Assembly (NCBI RefSeq): GCF_027943255.1
Contig: NC_072895.1
Location: 35,934,001 to 35,998,000 of the forward strand
Direction: 5' to 3'
From: Anastrepha obliqua
Lineage: Eukaryota > Arthropoda > Insecta > Diptera > Tephritidae
DNA length: 64,000 nucleotides
Part shown: positions 12,539 through 24,135 of the stretch, in pieces
Position numbering within the stretch: the stretch's first letter is position 1
Layout: the number at the start of each line of letters is the position of its first letter
Position numbers and translations under genes: made by a program
Notes under the pieces: generated by a model
Databases searched by the model: none
Seen by the model: the letters and a program-made list of their open reading frames with translations, nothing else
What the model was told of the DNA's origin: nothing

Positions 12539-13855
12539 ACAGGTGGCGCTAAAGTAATCCTCCTATCAGAAAATGCTATAAATTTTGCGATTGGCCCCTA
12601 ATGTCAGTTCTGTTTTGACATTTGTGTAGTAAACACATGCGAAATACACGTTAATAAACAATGTTACGCTACACTGCTCCAGAACGCGGAATATTGCTGA
12701 CTATTTATTTGACCAATAATCGGTCGGTGACTTTAGCACAACGTGAATTTCGTCACAGATTTCCTCGCCATCCAACGCCTACTGGTGAAACACTGTGACG
12801 TTTAGCCGCTCGCTTTGAAGAGACTAGCACAACACGAGATGCTGCCAGGCGTGGCAGACCCCGGAGTAGCCGTTCTGCAGAGAATATGCTGCTGTAGCCG
12901 AGGATGTCATGGAAGCGCCGTCGACATCGACCAGACGCGTGCCACGCAAATGGGTATCAGTCGACGGTCTTTACAGCGAATTTTGGTACAAGATTTGAAG
13001 ATGTTTCCGTACAAAGTCCAGACGGTGCATCAGCTGTTAGCTGCTGACCGCCAATCGCGTCTAACATACGCTCAAGCCATCCTTAATCACCCCCAAGAGG
13101 AAGATGATTTTTCATCAAAAATAACCATGAGTGATGAGGCCCATTTCCATCTTAGCGAGTACGTAAATAAGCCAAATTTATGCTTCTGGGGCACTGAAAA
13201 TCCGCGTGTAACCGACGAAGAGCCATTACACCCGCTCAAAGTCACTGTTGTGTGTGCTGTTTTCGCTGGAGGAGTCATCGGACCTTTTTTCTTCGAAGAC
13301 GTCGCGGGCCAAACGGTTACTGTGAATGGTGAGCGCTACAGAGAAATAATCAACGAGTTCTTTTTGATGAATTGGGATTGGAAAACATGTGGTTCCAACA
13401 GGACGGTGCAACGGCACACACTGCACGTGCCACAACCGATATGCTGAAGGATGCATTTCTCGGGCGCCTAATCTCCCGTTTTGGTGATTTGCACTGGCCA
13501 GCAAGATCGCCTGATTTGACAGCTCCAGAGTTCTTTTTGTGGAGCTTTTTGAAGTCACGGGTTTATGTCAACAACCCTCAGACTCTTGCAGCTCTTAAAG
13601 ACAATATCCGTCAAGAATGTGAGGACCAATCGCCGGAAGTTTTGGCCAAAGTGATGGAAAATGCCATAAAAAGAGCTCAAATGGCAATCAACTGTGGCGG
13701 CGGCTATTTACATGACATCATATTCTCGACTTGATTTAAAAAAAATTGAAAAACCAAATAAAAATAATCCACAAGAAGAATCAAAGTTTTTCATTTTTTT
13801 TTTTTTTTTGAATTACAGCCAAAAAACATCGCAAGGTTACTTTTGCGCCACCTTG
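12539..13855 (+). mobile_element. DD41D 'rosa'-type mariner-like element, full length
   Basis: The terminal inverted repeats are AGGTGGCGCTAAAGTAATCC at the left and the complement of GGTTACTTTTGCGCCACCTT at the right, each beside TA. The element is ~1.3 kb. It carries one broken transposase gene in plus orientation. Confidence 0.8.
12661..13734 (+). pseudogene. DD41D transposase pseudogene
   Basis: The natural start is the ATG at 12661 (MLRYTAPERGILLTIYL), encoding the first helix-turn-helix. A nonsense TGA stands at 12796; the same frame then continues RLAARFEETSTTRDAARRGR. Two frameshifts near 12885 and 12935 lead into the frame carrying MGISRRSLQRIL (second HTH) and the catalytic domain, with MSDEAHFHLSEYVNKPN holding the first Asp (near 13132). 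A further frameshift near 13370 leads to MWFQQDGATAHTA (second Asp) and SPDLTAPEFFLWSFLKS. The third catalytic position, 41 residues after the second, is Glu rather than Asp (APEFF for APDFF). Known: the spacing defines the DD41D (rosa) group, found in tephritid flies. The gene is non-functional in this copy but can supply TIRs for related MITEs (compare 55352-55424). Confidence 0.85.
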
Positions 13856-14049
13856 TATAATATCACAAGTCTATGCACGTTTTTAAAGTCTTCTGCCAAC
13901 GTAAAGATACCTCACATTTTTCACATTCAAGCTTTAGTTGATTTACAAATTTTACTTTACGAATGCCTTCGTATTCCTTAGGGATCAAAAGTGTACATAA
14001 GGCGTAAATGGCGCAGAGTTTACAGCTGACTCATCAGAATATTCATATA
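13856..14049. other. short spacer, no gene
   Basis: Unassigned sequence between the DD41D element and the LINE tail. Confidence 0.4.
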
Positions 14050-14901
14050 CATCATCATCATCATCAGGCAGCGTTACAGCTCGCGGTGCGCTTTAGCTCC
14101 ATCAACTAGCCTTCTCCAAATTACACAATTCAAGGCAGCAGACCACCAGTTATGCATTTTCACTTTCTTGATATCTTCGATGGCGTCGTCGAACCAGCGT
14201 TTCCTAGGCCTTCCTTTACATCTGCTGGAGAGTGCGTTGTAATTTAAGAAGGATTTTTGGGGAAATTCCTCACTCATGCGCATGACATGACCTAACCATT
14301 GGAGTAGTTGCGATTTGACAAACTTAACAACATCTCCCCTTTGCAAATCCGCAGCAGTTCCTCGTGGTATCTGATTTTATAACAACCATCCTCAACCCGG
14401 TTTGGATCATACGCTTTTAGCAAGACTCTTCTTTCGAAAGTTCGGAGATTTCGTTCATTCTTGATTAACATTATTCACGAATATTCAGTCATGCGTCAAA
14501 AGTGGTTTTATTATTATTTTGTAAATTTTTTATAAGATTCAGGTTGACGTAGAAAGCTATGTTTGCTGCAACTAGTCGATCTTGGATGCAATCCTGGACA
14601 CTATTGTAATTTTTTAGTAGTACCCCCAGGTACTTGAAATTCTCTACTCCTTCAAAAACGTACTGTCCAATAGTGGCATATATTTTGAGACTTCCGCCTT
14701 TCAACATCGCGTGCCATTTCCATGTATTTGGTCTTATCGGCGTTGATATGAAGCCCGAGAGTCTTTGCTTTGTTCTGATGTTATAGAAAAGTTCATCCAT
14801 ATATCTTCGAATTTCGAGCGAGGATGGCTATGTCATCAGCATACGCGATGGTTAGGCCGAAGCGGCTGAATAGATGACTGAATTCCACATCGTCCTTGAT
14901 T
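14050..14901 (-). pseudogene. RTE-like LINE 3' fragment, copy A
   Basis: Read on the minus strand, the fragment opens inside the reverse transcriptase with GLTIAYADDIAILARN (polymerase YADD box near 14832-14846). It continues in shifted frames through LHINADKTKYMEM and NFKYLGVLLKN to the C-terminal block LLQWLGHVMRMSEE..GRPRKRWFDDAIEDIKK, and ends in the RRLVDGAKAHREL tail. The 3' end is a run of (GAT)n at 14050-14066. Known: RTE-clade LINEs typically end in short tandem repeats rather than poly(A). The copy is 5'-truncated and frameshifted, and its 5' end coincides with the tail of the neighbouring LINE, suggesting that one inserted beside or into the other. Confidence 0.7.
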
Positions 14902-16109
14902 CATCATCATCATCAGTTCCTGTTTCTCCCACTGGAGCATAGAGCCTCAGTAAAACACCGCCATCTGATTCTATTTTTTGGAAGGAGCTTGATTTCGTAC
15001 CAAGTTTTTCCTAATGTTTCAACTTCCTTCTGGATGCTTCTCCTCCAAGATATTTTTGGACAGCCAACCTTGTGAGCACCTTGTGGATTCTTCCACTTCC
15101 ACTTTCGCAATTTTATCATTTTGAAAATCGTATAGATCGCCGTTACTTATGATTTTGGGCCACCAGATGTTCAATATCCTGCGTAAATATCTGTTCACAC
15201 AGCTTTGAATTTGGTTTTCCATCCAAATATTTGTGAGTCAGGTTTCCGAGCCATACAAGAGTACTGATAGTACATTTGTCTTAAAGATCCGTAATTTTTT
15301 ATTACGCTGACGATGCTCGAAGACCAGATAACTCGGAGCTGTGCATACGCACCATTTGCTTTAGTTATTCTGGCGATAACGTCTAGTTTCGCACTGTCTT
15401 CTGCGGCAATGATACTACCCAAGTAGGTAAAGGTGTCAAAGTTCTCAATTTGATAATTATTTAAGAAGAACGGACGGTTGCTAGCGGATCGAATTTTCAT
15501 GGTTTTCGTTTTGTCGTGATTTATTTTTAGCCCTGCATTCAATGAGGTTGAGGACAGATCGTCAATTTTGTTCTGCATGTCGGTGTGTTTAACGGAGAGA
15601 AGGCATATATCATCAGCGTAGGCAAGGTCTTCGAGATGTTCATAGAAGTGCCAATAAATACCTCTTCTTTTCCCCTCAATACAGTTTTTTAGTATATCAT
15701 CAATAACAATTAAAAATAATAAACGAGACAACAGGCAGCCTTGTCGTACGCCAACATTGGTGGAAATGCTTTCCGGCAGATTACCATTGTGCAAAATCCC
15801 GCATTTAAAGTTGTTGTAGTGCGCGCGTACGAGAGATATTAGTTTCGCCGGGATCCTTCGAGCGCGTAACTCGTCCCATATGCTGTTACGAGAGACGCAA
15901 TCAAAAGCTGTACTGTAATCTACAAAGGTTAGTTGAAGGGTTGTCTGCCACTCTTGTACTTGCTCCACAAAGAGATCTAGGGTGTTATTTTGATCTACAC
16001 AGGAACGGTTGCTTCTGAAACCTGCTTGCTGTGTTCCCAGGAAGCTGTCTATAGTGGTTCCTTGATTACGTAAAAGCACAAATACAGCGCGCGAAAAAGA
16101 ATATGGCAC
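14902..16109 (-). pseudogene. RTE-like LINE reverse transcriptase fragment, copy B
   Basis: The longest open part (15195-16109, 304 codons, minus) is a reverse transcriptase. It shows FLGTQQAGFRSNRSCVDQ (RT2 region), LTFVDYSTAFDCVSRNSIW (RT3; the catalytic Asp is in FVDY), VGVRQGCLLSRLLFLIVID (RT4), and LEDLAYADDICLLS (YADD box, RT5), followed by GLKINHDKTKTM and FTYLGSIIAAED. Frameshifts then lead to the C-terminal block VNRYLRRILNIWWPKIIS (15050-15222) and NPQGAHKVGCPKISWRRSI..NRIRWRCFTEALCSS (14913-15119). The 3' tail is a (GAT)n run at 14902-14916. The endonuclease half is missing, so this is a 5'-truncated retrocopy. RTE assignment rests on the RT and C-terminal motifs and is moderately secure. 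Confidence 0.8.
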
Positions 16110-16285
16110 CTCAACATTTTGAAATTATATTTTTTTTTACAAAACATAGTTCTATACATAATAATAATATATTCTATAATAAAATCCGTATTAATCCAAG
16201 CTTCAAACTTTGTACAAGATTTTAAAGTTTTTAATTTGAATAAAAAAACAACTGACCACGCAGTTTTATGTCCATTAAATTTTAG

Positions 16286-16613
16286 TATAATAAAGAGCAC
16301 CGGCTGCGTGCATGACTACCACTCAGAAGTACACAGGTTCAAATCTCCGACCATGAAGCCCAAAATAATTGAACAAGTTACAGCGGTCATCCCTCGGCAA
16401 GCAATGGCAAATCTCCGAGTGCATTTCTGGTATGAAAAACCTCCCAATAAAAATCATCTGCCGTTCGGAGTCGTCTTAAAACTGTAGGCCCCTCTGTTTG
16501 TGGAGCGCCTTCAAGACGCACACCGCAAATAGGAGAAAGAGCTCAGCCAAACACCCAAAATGGAGTAAGCGCCGATTATATATGTATATATCTGTATATA
16601 TAATAAAGAGCAC
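16286..16613. repeat. 15-bp target-site duplication around SINE
   Basis: TATAATAAAGAGCAC occurs perfectly at 16286-16300 and again at 16599-16613, exactly bracketing the SINE. This is the signature of LINE-mediated target-primed insertion. Confidence 0.9.
16301..16598 (+). mobile_element. tRNA-derived SINE, 5'-shortened, with 15-bp TSD
   Basis: This 298-bp copy begins within the tRNA-like head: CGTGCATGACTACC, then a box B-like AGGTTCAAATCTC. It continues through the family body (CCTCGGCAAGCAATGGCAAA, CGAGTGCATTTCTGG, TGCCGTTCGGAGTCG, AACTGTAGG) and ends in a (TA)-rich tail at about 16575-16598. Box A is missing. It sits inside the M1 repeat. Confidence 0.85.
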
Positions 16614-16900
16614 TTTTGAAGTGGCTCACAATTCTCGTTGATTTTATAATAATTTTTTTTTATGACGGTGTTACGCATTTTTTCCATATAAAAAATCCAC
16701 AAAATTTAGTTTTAATACCTAGAAAATTCGCAACACCGTCAAGGAAAAAAGTTATAAAAAATCAACGAGACTTTCTAGCAACTTCAATCTGTCACTTTAT
16801 TATACTAAAATTTTTAGATTTATTTTTTAATTTATTATAAAGTTTGAAGCTTGCATTTATATGGGTTTTTGTAAAGGAAATAATCAACATGAAAATGCTG

Positions 16901-18981
16901 GTATAGAAATTTCGGTTCTTTTTAAAATTTGTATAACTTTTTATTTTTTAATTTTTTTAGTTTTTTAGAAACGAATCATTAATAGCGGCGACTGAGTAAC
17001 CCCTGAAAGCCTCAAAGTGGAATTGCATTAACTTTTTGAGTTATATTCAAATACGTACAGGAAACCAGTGAAATATCACAAATGGCAAAACAAAACTTTT
17101 TAATTAGTATACCTATATATTTTGTCCTAAAAATTGAGGAAATAAATGTATGTATGTAAGTTACCGAAAATATTTCATTTCATCTTTTCAGTTTCCTTTT
17201 TATGCTCAAGCTTACAAATAAAATAACTTTCAGAAAAGTTTAAGATCATGGATCATTTTTTATAGAGTCCCCCAGGTAAATTTAAGAGAAAGTCAATGAC
17301 ACTCATACCCATTTGAAACAAAAATGAAGCGCTGGACGTATATAAAATAGTTTTATTAGTCACATATACAAATTTTAATCAAAAACCGCTGTAATTTTCT
17401 ATGTTTCGGGTAAATATCGCAAACAAAATTGGCGTCATAAAAATTGGCAAATCTGCTCCTGACGTTTTACTCGACATTGCGGGAATTTTAATTTCGAATT
17501 CTCCTAACGTACTAGGTGAGTAAGAGAGCCGAAGCATATTCAAGAGGAATGGTGCCAAAGATATAAAAAAAGGAAACGGTTAAATGAGAAGGTTTTCCAT
17601 GACCGAAATACACTTGGAATTTTACCATTTCCTGCCGACGGCCAACTTTAGAACAAATTATTCATGCTTTGTGTCCCAGGACATGCTGTCGGTTTGGCAT
17701 ACACAGGCGCACTCAGCTGGATCGACTTACATGCCATTACAGATGCGAAGTAACACTCGCCATCAGGGCTCCCCCATCTAGAGTATGCAGGTACTCTTAA
17801 GCAACTGAGAACTTTGTAACCAGTTCTTCCCATTATGAAGGGGCGCTGTAATCGTCAAAGAGAATTCGGCTGAGCGCAACATTACCCCTTTCTATTGTTA
17901 ACATTCTCGGTGAAGCTTATACACATAGTCGTTCATTACACGTTCACTACATAAATATTCCAAAGACCCTTCCACTTCAGCATAAGAAAAACCGTCCTTT
18001 TTACCTTTTGAGTCCCTTTAATGTGTTTCTGATTTACAGACTTACAGACCAGTAAAGCAAAAGCAAAAATTAAGGCCTATCATGTCGCAATTCTGTATAA
18101 TAATCGTAACTGAACACTGAGCGATCACAAAATTTCTGAACTTTTTGAAAAAATTGCGAAGTTAAATCCATCTAGGCCACCATTTATGGTTTGTCGCTTA
18201 AATTTAGGGCTACCACAACAATAGTTTTGTAGTGCCTCACTGTAAACTATAGAATCATCTGCCTAGTGCTAAAATAATAGCAGTTTCAATTGGACCGCAC
18301 TATACGATCAGAGTTACGGGAAAGATTTTATTCTTAGACAAATGGTATAACTGAACTTAGTAAAATGAGTACTGTTGTTACATATGTATGTATGTATGTA
18401 TATAGTTGTGCACACGCTTTCGCAAATCTGCCCACCGTACATTTACAAGCCTCTTACTTTCGCATTTACCCTCAATCGCATGCCCATTGTGATTTCCCAA
18501 AGTCATCACCAATATTGGCAATGGAAGTGGCTTGTAATCATTGCCTCCAGACTTGGTTGTGACTGGTTTCGCCAACACACATTCAACGCGTTTGTCATTA
18601 TAGCTTTTGAGTAATTCAATTCGCTTTATCCGCATTTATCTTTTAGACAACAACCTTTGCGAACACGAGTTCGCCCACACAGCACAACGATGAGTCGTCT
18701 AGTTAGTTAGGTGTTGTTATTTTTACTGTGGTAAGTAAGCTCTAAGCTTCTTTCAAGGGAACAATACACGTACATATCTATGGCCATTGTAGTCTTTGTT
18801 CTCGTCCAACAACTTTTTGACATTTTCATGAAATTAACTTTGCGAATTCAATTAATTTTTGCGATCTTTCAATTCCACAATTTTATACCCGCGCGTACTA
18901 CAGCGCACAAGAGCATTATAATTTTGTTAACATAACTGTTAGGTTTAACAGGATAAAGGAATCGAGGTAGATATAGATGCA
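16901..18981. other. intergenic DNA, no gene supported
   Basis: About 2 kb without a recognised element. The ORFs around 17584-17833 and 18365-18635 overlap each other on both strands, have no family resemblance that I recognise, and partly encode GTATG microsatellite. A host exon cannot be excluded at 18420-18640, but nothing supports one. Confidence 0.4.
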
Positions 18982-19255
18982 CATATCGTCCCCTTAGTAT
19001 AACAATAGCCTATGTGCTCATAGGCTATTATTTTTTTATTGAATTTTTGGATTCTCCATCGTCGATTTTATATGTGGTCAAAATTTTGTCAAATTCTAGT
19101 TCCACAAAGTGGGTCAAAACGTCAGTGTAAAATATTAAAAATTTACAGACATAACGAGATTTGAGTGAGAGCTACTTTCGACAAAAAGTTTGAAACTCAT
19201 TTTCTCAAAACATCAAAAAATTTATAGGCTATTTTAATACTAAGGGGACGATATG
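18982..19255. repeat. 274-bp MITE with 30-bp TIRs and an inner hairpin
   Basis: The ends are inverted copies: CATATCGTCCCCTTAGTAT at the left and its complement ATACTAAGGGGACGATATG at the right, extended by AATAGCCTAT. Just inside the left end is a second tight hairpin, AATAGCCTAT-gtgctc-ATAGGCTATT (19003-19028). There is no coding potential. The superfamily is unresolved because no flanking duplication is clear. Confidence 0.7.
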
Positions 19256-19635
19256 CTTATAAGCATTTATGTGCCAAAAAGTTCAGAATGAAGGGAGGAG
19301 TAAATTTGGTCATGACTGCCTAAGCGCACAATAACTCGAGCAAAAACTAATATTTTTCAAGAAAACTCGGCACAAAGGGTAAAATTGTTCAAGGTAGGTT
19401 GGTATTCAACAAGAGAGAATTCGGTCAATAACCACGCCCACCTGCTATATAAAACAATCAATCTGCCAAAAAAAAAAACCAATATAGTAGTAAAAATATT
19501 TTACAAAATAGTAGTAAATTTTACAAAATTATACCCGTTACAGCGAATGTATTTGTTTATTTGTAGCACCTCAACATTTGACGAGGTTTGACTATTTATT
19601 TATTTGTTTTTTGGTTTAGATATCTTTTTGTTTTT
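19256..19635. other. intergenic DNA, no gene seen
   Basis: AT-rich; nothing recognised. Confidence 0.4.
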
Positions 19636-20130
19636 TATAAAAACATAGTTCATTCTATGACAAAGACCATATAAATTAAAATATAAAAAAGAGCAAGTTT
19701 GAAGAGGCTCAAACTTCTCATCGATTTTTGATAATTTTTTCTCTCTGACGATGTTGCATAATTTCTACATATAAAAAAGTTCACGGATAAGAATTAAAAA
19801 TTTTGAAATTTTAATGAAAAGGTTCTCAAATTTTCTAAGTTTGATAAAAAGTTAAAAGTTAAAATTTTAAAAAAATATTATTTCCTATGTAATCAGAATT
19901 TAAAAAAAAATGTAGGTAGACAGTTTTATATTTTATAACCCATTAAATTTTAGAATGAAAAAACCAAGCTTGAAGTGGCTCAAAGTTCTCTTTGATTTTT
20001 GATAATTTTTTCCCCTGACGATGTTGCCTAATTTCTTCATATAAAAAAAAATCATGGATGAAAATTAAATAGTTTGAAATTTTAATAAAAATGTGTATAC
20101 ATTTTCTAATTTTTGGGACTTATAGTATAT
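19636..20130. repeat. palindromic repeat M1 family, two tandem copies
   Basis: Two direct copies about 271 bases apart start at 19694 and 19965. They share AAG.TTGAAG.GGCTCAAA, GATTTTTGATAATTTTTT and CTGACGATGTTGC.TAATTT followed by CATATAAAAAA. The left flank carries the TTATAAAAACATAGTTCATT block that appears in inverse orientation at about 33010. No coding content. Confidence 0.6.
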
Positions 20131-20249
20131 GGTTTTTTGTTAGGCAATGAGCTTTACTTTTATAAAAAAATAATGAGCATTAAAAAATAAAAATAGTCAA
20201 AGCTGGTCAGAATGCTGATGTAAAAAAATTAAAACAGCTCGGTCTTAAA

Positions 20250-20560
20250 TTCACTTCTCTGCAATGGCTTCTGGAAAGAAGTTCAGTGATGTCTTCTTCT
20301 GTACAAAGCCGTAATTAAAGCCATTTGGACTTACAGCATCCAGTTATGGGAAGCGCCGGCGAAAACGAACATTGACATCATGGAAAGGCTCCAGGCAAAG
20401 AAACTACAAATAATCATCGGAGACTCAATTTGCTCTAGCAACGAGCTTATACGCAACGAAATGATGATACCTTCAGTACGGAAAGAGATAAAACAATTCA
20501 GTGACAAATACAGCTGTCGTTTATCGAGCAGTCGCATTTGCTAAGGGCATAATTCAGCCA
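20250..20560 (+). pseudogene. jockey-like LINE, C-terminal fragment
   Basis: The conceptual protein reads LLYKAVIKAIWTYSIQLWE, then NIDIMERLQAKKLQIIIGD, then NELIRNEMMIPSVRKEI. This is the usual thumb/C-terminal region of jockey-clade reverse transcriptases. No polymerase motifs remain, and the copy is followed by A-rich sequence at about 20605-20800, consistent with a decayed 3' tail. It is a dead fragment. Confidence 0.65.
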
Positions 20561-20599
20561 AATACCTATATACCGCGTCTCAAACGGGGTACACCTCTT

Positions 20600-23500
20600 C
20601 AAACCGTACAAAAAATTAAAACAAAAAAAATTAATAAATAAAAATTAAAAAAAAATTTTAATAAGTAAAAATTGAAAAAAAAAATTGTAATAAAAACAAA
20701 ACAAAAAAAAATTAAATTATAAAATCAGCCTCAAAAAACATATTTTTCAATATTAAAAAAAAAAAATTTTTAAATTAGAAAAAAAAATTTAATTATAAAA
20801 TCAGCCTCACACTTCATGTTCAGAAAGTTATTTCTATCGAGAGAATATGGTGATGTGATGAGCAAACTTTTTAGATGAGATTGGACTTTACCTTTTTCGC
20901 GCTCTTGAAAGCCCCATTAACTTAAGTTATAAAAATGGCTTACGTTTAAAATTAAAACAGATTGCAAAAAATAAGTGATTTTGCTAAATTATTTATTAAT
21001 TGTTAAATATAAATGAACCTTTTATTATATTTAATATATACTTTCATTACTCAATATCTGTGAGTTTGTTTGATTTCAAACCAAAAATCGACAGCCAACC
21101 CAATTTAAGATTTACTATAATAAAATCTGCGCACGTATATAAAATTCAATTCGAACCGAATTCAGCACCTCCTTACTTGTATACTCAGATTATCGTCTAC
21201 TTTTTTCCTATTATTTTTCTTTTCATCTGTTTTTGTGTGGATTTGCGTAGGTTAGTATAAAATAATAATAAAAAAAATTCGATTTCATGAATGTATTTAC
21301 TGTTTCCAAGTAATTAAATTCATGTGAGCAGACAGCAGCGAAATTCTCTGCTCCACGCTTGCTTGATTCTTAGGTATAAATGGCATTAAAACATGAAGTG
21401 TCAAACATGAAGCCACAAGCTGATGTTCATATAAATGCAATTATAAATATAGAAATTACATCACAATGAGATACACGAAACTGCTGAAGTGGTTAAATAC
21501 GTATATAAATACGGCGTGCTCAAGGCCTTTGTCACATTGTGCATTTATTGTTGTACTAAATGTATACTCATACATAAATGTTACACACACATACGTATGC
21601 CAGTATTTATTTCTGCCAAGTTCGTCGCCTAAGTCTTTTGTTTACCTTATTCTGTTTTCCAGCAGCACAATAAATGCAAAGAAAACATATCTATGGATGT
21701 ATGTGTACATGTGTGTATGTAGCAGTTACGAGCGAAGTCTAAAGCTATCAATCCGCTACAACCATAAACAAATTTTGTGTTCTTCTATCATCTTGCGTTC
21801 GTCTTTGTCAACCTCTTGGTATATAATCGTGGTTAGTGATGATGCACTTGGGGACGGCGAGAGCTATTTACCTAATGATACACCACTTGAGTAAACTACA
21901 ATTAATTTTCTCCCTGAATGCGGTAAATCAATTTTACTAAACAACCATGCAAACGACAATAGCAAGCCAGGCAAATAACGAGGTCAGCTTTTTCAGACTA
22001 AATTAATGGTTTTTCATTTCTTTCCTTTTTTACTTTTCGCGTGAATTATGACATCATATGGCGTTGGAAAGTGCATAACTAGCCTGCATACAGAGAACAT
22101 ATTTTCTATATGTGTGTACGAATGCACATCATTAATGAATGCATGTATGTATATGGATATGGTACATATGCGTGTGTGTGGTAAGTTGATTAGCAAATTT
22201 CCAAGTTTGTATGCGGGCAATTTTCAAGCACTCAGACTTTGTGGTGTGTGTAGGCTGCGAAACAAGTTTTATATCTGCCAACTCCAACTGGAGTTCTGTG
22301 CGAATATATGAGGTTGCTGAAGTAGCATTGCTAATCGGACATCGCCGTATATTTCTCATGCTCTCGTGAGTGAATTATTCGCTACATATGTACATACGTT
22401 GTAGTTAGTATTTATAAGTTTCTATAAAAAATTGATTAGGCATAACACAGCTTGTTCGAATAGACTCTTTTAACACTGTTTAAATGTTTTTTAATATACA
22501 ATCGCACATTGGACTTTGCCCAGCAGTTAAAATCTTAAAAGTGGAAACCCCAAAACGTCTAAAATTATTTTTCTTAGCTGTAATAAATGTTACCGAGAAT
22601 TAGAAATCGACAGATAAATGTTCAATTGTTACACGCTTGTACCACACTAAAAAAAATTTGCGTTCTCATTTTTCCCTATGTGTTCGTAAATGAATAAACT
22701 TAAAAAGAAAATGAAATCGTAAAAAATATAAATTATTCCATATTATAGTTCTGTCTATTCCCTTGAAATTATGCCATGTCTGAAGCCATAAACTTAGTTA
22801 AACGCAGGAAGAAAAGGTTGATTTATGCTCGGACTCACTCTCCGCTCTTGATTCCATACCCAATATAAATAACAGCATTAATTACACAACCAATATCAGA
22901 AATATTATCACGCAATACTACCCAAAAATTATTTTAGTATAAATAGCATTATGGCTGCCTGAACACAATAATATTGTTGGAAACAACTTCGCCAATTAAT
23001 CTGCCAAACAAGCTCATCAAAGTTCAGTAGCTAGCAAAGACCAGTTCAACTTACTCGATGTTAAAAATCATATTTATTTATGAAGCCAGTGAATATAATA
23101 GACTCTTATAGGCTAAGTGGGCATATTTTAAGGCTAATAGGCTTTACAAAAAGGAAGTGCAAATATACTATTTATAGATAAATATTATTAATTATATTAA
23201 TAACTATTTAATTAATAATATTAATAAATTTAGAGATTTTATTAAACTCAATTAAGGCTCTAATAACAGGAGCATAAAGAGATTTTGAGCACTTCCCCAA
23301 CAAACAACACCTCGAATAGCTGCTTACCAATGACTGGTATAAAAACATTGCCTACACAGAGGTCCATATAACAGACTTCCTACAAATAACTAAAATAAAC
23401 CCATACACGACCAGTCATTATAAAATACGAACGGCTTCGGTTAGGACGCACGAAAATATTATTATGAATAACACAAACCCAATACACTGTAGTAAAGGCA

Positions 23501-23927
23501 GTTACCCAACTTCCCCTGAACTGCGCACTGCATGTCACCTGTAGAGAACAAATATTTACTAACACAAAACCCATTTCACTCCTCTCAGTACCTTCTGTTG
23601 AATCAATATCCCTATTAACTAAATTCGCTAAAAGAACCAATCTTTATCATAGGATCTAAAATAAAATTTATCTAAATTTTGGAATAAAAATTTGTCTGAA
23701 ATTATCGAGCTTAAAACGTAGCTGCTATAGCTCCTAAAACAAATCGCTTATAGGATTTATGTGTAGGTTAATTTTGTATAAATAAATAAAAATAATAGGA
23801 AGACTTGGTTTTTCACCTTTTTCAGTTTTTCGCGCTGAAGAGCTTTTTGTAATCAATCGAAGGCAAATTTAATTAAAAAATGAACAGTAAATAACTTTCA
23901 ATACTTGTGCACTTGGAGTAAATTAGC
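20600..23927. other. long intergenic stretch, no gene supported
   Basis: It starts with a very A/T-rich tract (20605-20805) of AAATTAAAAAAAA-type runs with a duplicated TATAAAATCAGCCTCA motif (20718 and 20798). The ORF at 21466-21894 is not supported: it contains microsatellite-encoded HTYVC-type residues and matches no family I know. No exon or repeat is identified between 21.9 and 23.9 kb. Confidence 0.4.
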
Positions 23928-24135
23928 TTATTTATATACAATAAATATGTAAAAGAGTTTTATAGTGCAAAATATTATTAAATTGCGCAAATTATTTAAA
24001 ACTGTTTTATGGTCGATCCTTAGCTCCTGGGCGATGCTACGACTACTAGCAGGACGGTCAACTTCGATTATTACTGTCATTTTATCGAAATTTTCTGTAA
24101 CATCAAAATTACTGAACGGAATCGATGAAATATTG
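23928..24135 (-). pseudogene. mariner (mellifera-like) N-terminal fragment
   Basis: The minus-strand translation contains FDVTENFDKMTVIIEVDRPASSRSIAQELRIDHKTVLNNL in pieces: DVTENFDKMT, then IEVDRPASSRSIAQEL, then IDHKTVLNNL. This is the second helix-turn-helix of mellifera-subfamily mariners, and the same segment survives at 39125-39217. No catalytic domain or TIRs are seen, so this is a small relic. Confidence 0.65.

Larger units (their letters stand above)
16126..16900. repeat. palindromic repeat M1, split by a SINE
   Basis: Bases 16599-16690 and 16728-16811 are imperfect inverted arms sharing TTGAAGT.GCT, CTCGTTGATTTT and GACGGTGTT.CG. The left flank 16126-16285 resembles other M1 copies (AAAACATAGTT, AAGCTTCAAACTTT). 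The SINE at 16301-16598 interrupts it, so the element was already present when the SINE arrived. No coding content. Other M1 copies lie at about 19636, 30040 and 32575. Confidence 0.6.

Noticed and set aside
17584..17833. Overlapping ORFs on both strands near 17.7 kb
   Set aside because: No recognisable motif; could be a decayed repeat, but nothing in the window matches it.
21466..21894. 142-codon plus-strand ORF
   Set aside because: Composition reflects ATACATA/TGTATG repeats, no domain or splice logic, and no conserved-looking segment.
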